Assembly: GCA_029007575.1 (NCBI GenBank)
Contig: JAQXIB010000073.1
Coordinates: 1-16,945 of the forward strand
Length of the DNA stretch: 16,945 bases
From: Clostridiales bacterium
Lineage (GTDB): Bacteria; Bacillota; Clostridia; Oscillospirales; Ruminococcaceae
Reading direction: 5' to 3'
Part shown: positions 14,241-16,945 of the stretch, in pieces
Position numbering within the stretch: the first letter of the stretch is position 1
Layout of the letters: each line of letters starts with the position of its first letter
The notes under the pieces: model-generated
The model's input: the letters and a program-made list of their open reading frames with translations, nothing else
What the model was told of the DNA's origin: nothing
Databases searched by the model: none
Program-made: the position numbers and the translations under genes

Positions 14241-14315
14241 AAAAGCCAAGCAGATGTTACACATCTGCGCGCCGCATATTATGCGGCTAAGACGGCACAA
14301 AGTGCCGGCGCTTTT
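14241..14315 (+). other. Cloverleaf-like three-hairpin structure
   Basis: Three hairpins in a row, GCAGATGT/ACATCTGC (14250-14257, 14261-14268), GCCGCAT/ATGCGGC (14271-14277, 14281-14287) and CGGCAC/GTGCCG (14293-14298, 14302-14307), are enclosed by AAAAGC/GCTTTT (14241-14246, 14310-14315). Loops are 3 bases, so it is not a tRNA. It could be a leader RNA element or another intergenic repeat. Confidence 0.6.
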
Positions 14316-14329
14316 CTATTGCAACAGTA

Positions 14330-14486
14330 ATACTAAAATCTAATAAAACACTTTTTTCTTTCCGGTCTGAATTGCGCCAGAAAGCGTTATCCTCCTTGCT
14401 GGGCGTCAGCCCAGCGGTGTCGTCTGCCTTTTCTGACACAATTTATCCTCGGAAATCGATTAAAGCGTTCAATTAGATTTTAGTAT
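14330..14486. repeat. 157-bp fold-back element with 15-bp terminal inverted repeats
   Basis: ATACTAAAATCTAAT (14330-14344) is the exact complement of 14472-14486. Moving inward there are further matching pairs: AACaCTTT/AAAGcGTT (14347-14354 with 14462-14469), TTTCC/GGAAA (14359-14363 with 14451-14455), AATTG/CAATT (14370-14374 with 14439-14443), CAGAAAG/CTTTTCTG (14378-14384 with 14428-14435), and GCTGGGC/GCCCAGC (14398-14404 with 14409-14415). The whole element can fold into one long hairpin. No ORF inside and no clear target-site duplication, but the size and ends are MITE-like. Confidence 0.6.
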
Positions 14487-14553
14487 AAATTGTGCTGCAA
14501 AGCAGCACTTCCGCCTGCGACGGTCATCAAAACTCTGTTTTGATAAAATTTAT
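14485..14553 (+). other. Second branched hairpin cluster before the SH3/C39 gene
   Basis: ATAAATT/AATTTAT (14485-14491 with 14547-14553) encloses GTGCTGC/GCAGCAC (14492-14498 with 14502-14508), a weak CCG/CGG (14511-14513 with 14521-14523) and ATCAAAAC/GTTTTGAT (14526-14533 with 14537-14544). Its first two bases overlap the end of the fold-back element. Confidence 0.45.
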
Positions 14554-14606
14554 GTTGTAATAAACGCACAGAATTTTTTTGATTTTCAAACGATAGGGGA
14601 GAACCA

Positions 14607-15581
14607 ATGAAAAAAGCAGTTTCGATTGTTATGACATTATTATGCAGTTTCATGTTTTTTTATTTTGAGGGCTTTCATGCGGAAGCCGCAACATCCGCTT
14701 CTGTTGCCGGTATTGTTGCCACTTCTTCCGGAAATTTAAATGTCAGAACAACGCAATCGACATCAGCTTCGGTAGTAGCGTCACTGGCTAAAGGAAGCTA
14801 TGTTACTTTGTTGTCCAAATCCGGTAACTGGTGGTATTTGGAATACGCAGACGGAAAATATGGGTACAGTCACGCTGACTATATTAAAGCCGTATCTTCC
14901 GATGCCGCTGCGGTGAATATTACCTCCGGTACCTTAAATGTCCGTGCCGGCGCAGGAACATCATATGCAGTGATCGGTTCCTTGAATAAAGGAAAATGGG
15001 TCGTGGTATTGTCGGAGTCAAACGGTTGGAGCAAAATATTATATCAGGGTACAAAAGTTGGATATGTCAGCAGTCAATACCTTAAAAAGCAAAATTCCGA
15101 TACCTATTCGTCAATTTCGTTAAACGTACCGGATTATAAACAGACCGATAGCCGTTGGGCAAATGTGACATTGGGCAGTTCCGGAAAGACGATTCGTTCG
15201 ATTGGATGTACAACCACTGCTTTGGCAATGACCGAATCTTACCGATTGGGTTATACTATCTATCCGGATGCGATGTCGAAAAAATTAAGCTATTCCTCAA
15301 GCGGCTCGCTTTATTGGCCGACTAACTATCTGGGCACAACCGATGGCACAAACTATTTACAGCAAATTTATCAACTGCTCAAACAGGGAAAACCGGTTAT
15401 CGTCGGTGCTAAGAGTACTGCCGGCAATCAGCATTGGGTTGTTGTCACCGGATTTAAAGGAGGTAATTCTCTGTCTGCCGCGAACTTTCAAATTAATGAT
15501 CCGGGTACGTCCTCCCGCACGAATTTATCTCAGTTTCTAAACGCTTATCCGACTTTTTACAAATTGGTATATTATCAGTAA
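14607..15581 (+). CDS. Secreted protein with two SH3 domains and a C39-type cysteine peptidase domain
   Basis: 324 residues. A signal peptide (1-28, probable cut after AEA) is followed by two bacterial SH3 domains (about 32-95 with NLNVRTTQSTSASVV, and 101-160 with TLNVRAGAGTSYAVIG) and a peptidase C39-like domain (170-324). Candidate catalytic residues are Cys201 in SIGCTTTALAM, His276 in NQHWVVVTG, and Asn297/Asp298 in INDPG; Gln179 in DYKQTD may form the oxyanion hole. The SH3 domains likely bind cell wall, so it may process wall peptides or a secreted protein. GGGGAG (14596-14601) precedes the ATG. It has its own terminator. Confidence 0.9.
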   Translation: MKKAVSIVMTLLCSFMFFYFEGFHAEAATSASVAGIVATSSGNLNVRTTQSTSASVVASLAKGSYVTLLSKSGNWWYLEYADGKYGYSHADYIKAVSSDAAAVNITSGTLNVRAGAGTSYAVIGSLNKGKWVVVLSESNGWSKILYQGTKVGYVSSQYLKKQNSDTYSSISLNVPDYKQTDSRWANVTLGSSGKTIRSIGCTTTALAMTESYRLGYTIYPDAMSKKLSYSSSGSLYWPTNYLGTTDGTNYLQQIYQLLKQGKPVIVGAKSTAGNQHWVVVTGFKGGNSLSAANFQINDPGTSSRTNLSQFLNAYPTFYKLVYYQ

Positions 15582-15586
15582 CGTGA

Positions 15587-15637
15587 ATCCGTCAATCAAA
15601 ACCGCAAATCTGACGTTTTGGTTGACGGATATCTTTT
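15587..15637 (+). terminator. Intrinsic terminator after the SH3/C39 gene
   Basis: ATCCGTCAA (15587-15595) and CAAAAC (15597-15602) pair with GTTTTG (15615-15620) and TTGACGGAT (15622-15630), one mismatch between them, followed by ATCTTTTGT. Confidence 0.75.
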
Positions 15638-15695
15638 GTAGCTCTGTCTCTTTCTGATTTAGACTTTTGGGGTAAGGTCAAGCTGGCAATTTTCC

Positions 15696-15724
15696 TTGAC
15701 AATATATTCAGATTATAGTACAAT
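15696..15724 (+). promoter_or_regulatory. Sigma-A promoter of the SulP transporter gene
   Basis: TTGACA (15696-15701), 17-base spacer, TACAAT (15719-15724), giving a short leader before the ribosome site at 15750-15756. Confidence 0.75.
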
Positions 15725-15762
15725 TTTGGATGGCAAAAATAAGGACGTAAGAAGGGATTATC

Positions 15763-16945
15763 ATCAAAAAGTTTTTATCAGATTTAAAACGAGAGTTTGC
15801 CGGTTATAATGGCAGAAAGTTTTCCAAGGACCTCATGGCAGGATTAACTGTCGCGGCGGTCGCGTTGCCGCTTGCGTTAGCGTTTGGAGTAAGCTCCGGC
15901 GCAGATGCGGCATCCGGATTGATTACTGCTATTGTGGCCGGTATTTTTATCGGCTTATTGTCCGGTGCTTCCTATCAGATTTCGGGACCGACCGGCGCCA
16001 TGTCGGCCATTTTGATCACCTTGTCAGCAAAATACGGAATGCAAGGCGTGTTAACGGCCGGTCTGCTTTCCGGTGTTCTATTGTTGATCATGGCTGCTTT
16101 AAAGATCGGCAAGCTGGTTTCCTATATTCCGGCACCGGTCATTACCGGATTTACTTCCGGCATTGCCATCATCATTGCGTTGGGACAGATCGATAATTTT
16201 TTCGGAACAGTATCCAAGGGAGAAAACGCGATCGCCAAATTAGTTTCATACGGTAATTTGGGCTTTTCACCCAACTGGTGGGCAGTCGGGTTTGGCGTGT
16301 TGGTTGTGCTGATCATGGTTGTTTATCCGAAAAAACTTTCGGCATATTTTCCGTCTTCGTTGGCAGCTATCATTATTGCCGTGATCGTAAATTTTATTTT
16401 AAATCCGGATGCTGCCGCTTCCAATGTGGCAGAGGTAGGCGTGATACCGCAAAAGCTGATTACCGATCAGAGCTTGTTGTTTAATGGGATAGATCTGGCG
16501 CATATTACCGATTTGCTGATGCCGGCGTTGTCCATTGCGGTGTTGGGAATGATCGAGAGCCTGTTATGCGGCGCGGCAGCCGGTAAAATGAAGGGCGAAA
16601 AGATGGATTCGACCCGCGAATTAATGGCACAAGGAATCGGCAATATTCTCATTCCGCTGTTTGGTGGTGTTCCGGCTACTGCCGCGATCGCCCGTACATC
16701 AGTAGTCATCAAAAGCGGCGGACAAACACGGCTTGCCAGTGTGATTCATTCGATCACCTTGATCTTATCGATGTTTTTATTGGGCGGCGTGATGTCGAGA
16801 ATCCCATTGGCTGCATTGGCGGGCGTACTGATGGTCACGGCATTTCGGATGAATGAATGGGCAGTCATCAAGCAGTTATTCCAAAAAAGACTCAAACATT
16901 CTATTTTACAGTTCGTGATTACCATGATCGCGACCGTTGTTTTTG
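15763..16945 (+). CDS. SulP family anion transporter (partial, runs off the window; non-standard start)
   Basis: About 394 residues are visible, without a stop. The N-terminus reads KKFLSDLKREFAGY, then the SulP signature KDLMAGLTVAAVALPLALAF, and membrane segments follow, including GPTGAMSAILITL and the GGVPATAAIARTSVVIKSGGQTR motif. SulP proteins carry sulfate, bicarbonate or other anions across the membrane; a C-terminal STAS domain, if present, lies beyond the window. AGAAGGG (15750-15756) sits 6 bases before ATC 15763, with an in-frame TAA at 15748, and there is no ATG, GTG or TTG until ATG 15834, which would remove the conserved N-terminal helix. The start is therefore placed at ATC, with ATT 15757 as an alternative. 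Confidence 0.88.
   Translation, partial: MKKFLSDLKREFAGYNGRKFSKDLMAGLTVAAVALPLALAFGVSSGADAASGLITAIVAGIFIGLLSGASYQISGPTGAMSAILITLSAKYGMQGVLTAGLLSGVLLLIMAALKIGKLVSYIPAPVITGFTSGIAIIIALGQIDNFFGTVSKGENAIAKLVSYGNLGFSPNWWAVGFGVLVVLIMVVYPKKLSAYFPSSLAAIIIAVIVNFILNPDAAASNVAEVGVIPQKLITDQSLLFNGIDLAHITDLLMPALSIAVLGMIESLLCGAAAGKMKGEKMDSTRELMAQGIGNILIPLFGGVPATAAIARTSVVIKSGGQTRLASVIHSITLILSMFLLGGVMSRIPLAALAGVLMVTAFRMNEWAVIKQLFQKRLKHSILQFVITMIATVVF

Noticed and set aside
14241..14315. tRNA or tRNA-like gene (75 bases, cloverleaf)
   Set aside because: Loops are three bases, there is no 7-base anticodon or T-loop, no conserved TTC motif and no plausible acceptor end.

Overview
The window reads as chromosome of an endospore-forming, low-to-moderate GC Firmicute, most likely a Clostridia member of the Oscillospirales/Ruminococcaceae type. 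This rests on a SpoIIR gene, a SpoVAF (GerA-family) gene, a MEP-pathway IspE, Gram-positive style Shine-Dalgarno sites (AAGGAGG, GGAGGT), and sigma-A promoters of TTGACA-N17-TATAAT type. The taxonomic call is an inference from gene content, not from a marker gene.

Layout. 1-74: 3' end of an unidentified plus-strand gene. 220-549 (-): small acidic DUF1292 protein. 550-1850: about 1.3 kb without a convincing protein gene. It holds a near-consensus promoter (761-789), a possible large structured RNA ending in a hairpin at 1482-1506, and a dense fold-back repeat (1517-1762). 1910-3271 (+): spoVAF, whose probable original N-terminus is cut by an in-frame TAG at 1883. 3572-5101 (+): SGNH sialate O-acetylesterase-like enzyme with its own promoter and a strong terminator. 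5260-6273 (+): NdpA-like nucleoid-associated protein, followed at once by a diverged copy of the fold-back repeat.

Minus-strand block 6357-11410, in transcription order: ACT-domain protein and DUF711/UPF0210 protein (a two-gene operon closed by a terminator); then an Lrp/AsnC regulator, an AlaT-like aminotransferase (overlapping start and stop) and ispE. The regulator/enzyme pair resembles B. subtilis alaR-alaT. spoIIR follows. The long hairpin between ispE and spoIIR also covers the spoIIR ribosome-binding region.

Plus-strand block 11630-16945: PHP-family (histidinol-phosphatase-like) phosphoesterase; DUF2752 membrane protein; two related zinc-ribbon/Pro-Gln-linker proteins, one with a TM2 domain and one with a CD225-like domain; a secreted protein with two SH3 domains and a C39-type peptidase domain; and a SulP anion transporter that runs off the window and appears to lack a standard start codon. 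The 500-base gap at 14104-14606 holds a terminator, a promoter and three consecutive self-complementary structures.

The most unusual material is in the intergenic DNA: the candidate large RNA, the fold-back elements, and the hairpin overlapping the spoIIR start region. No complete new multi-gene system, CRISPR array, tRNA, rRNA or transposase gene was seen.
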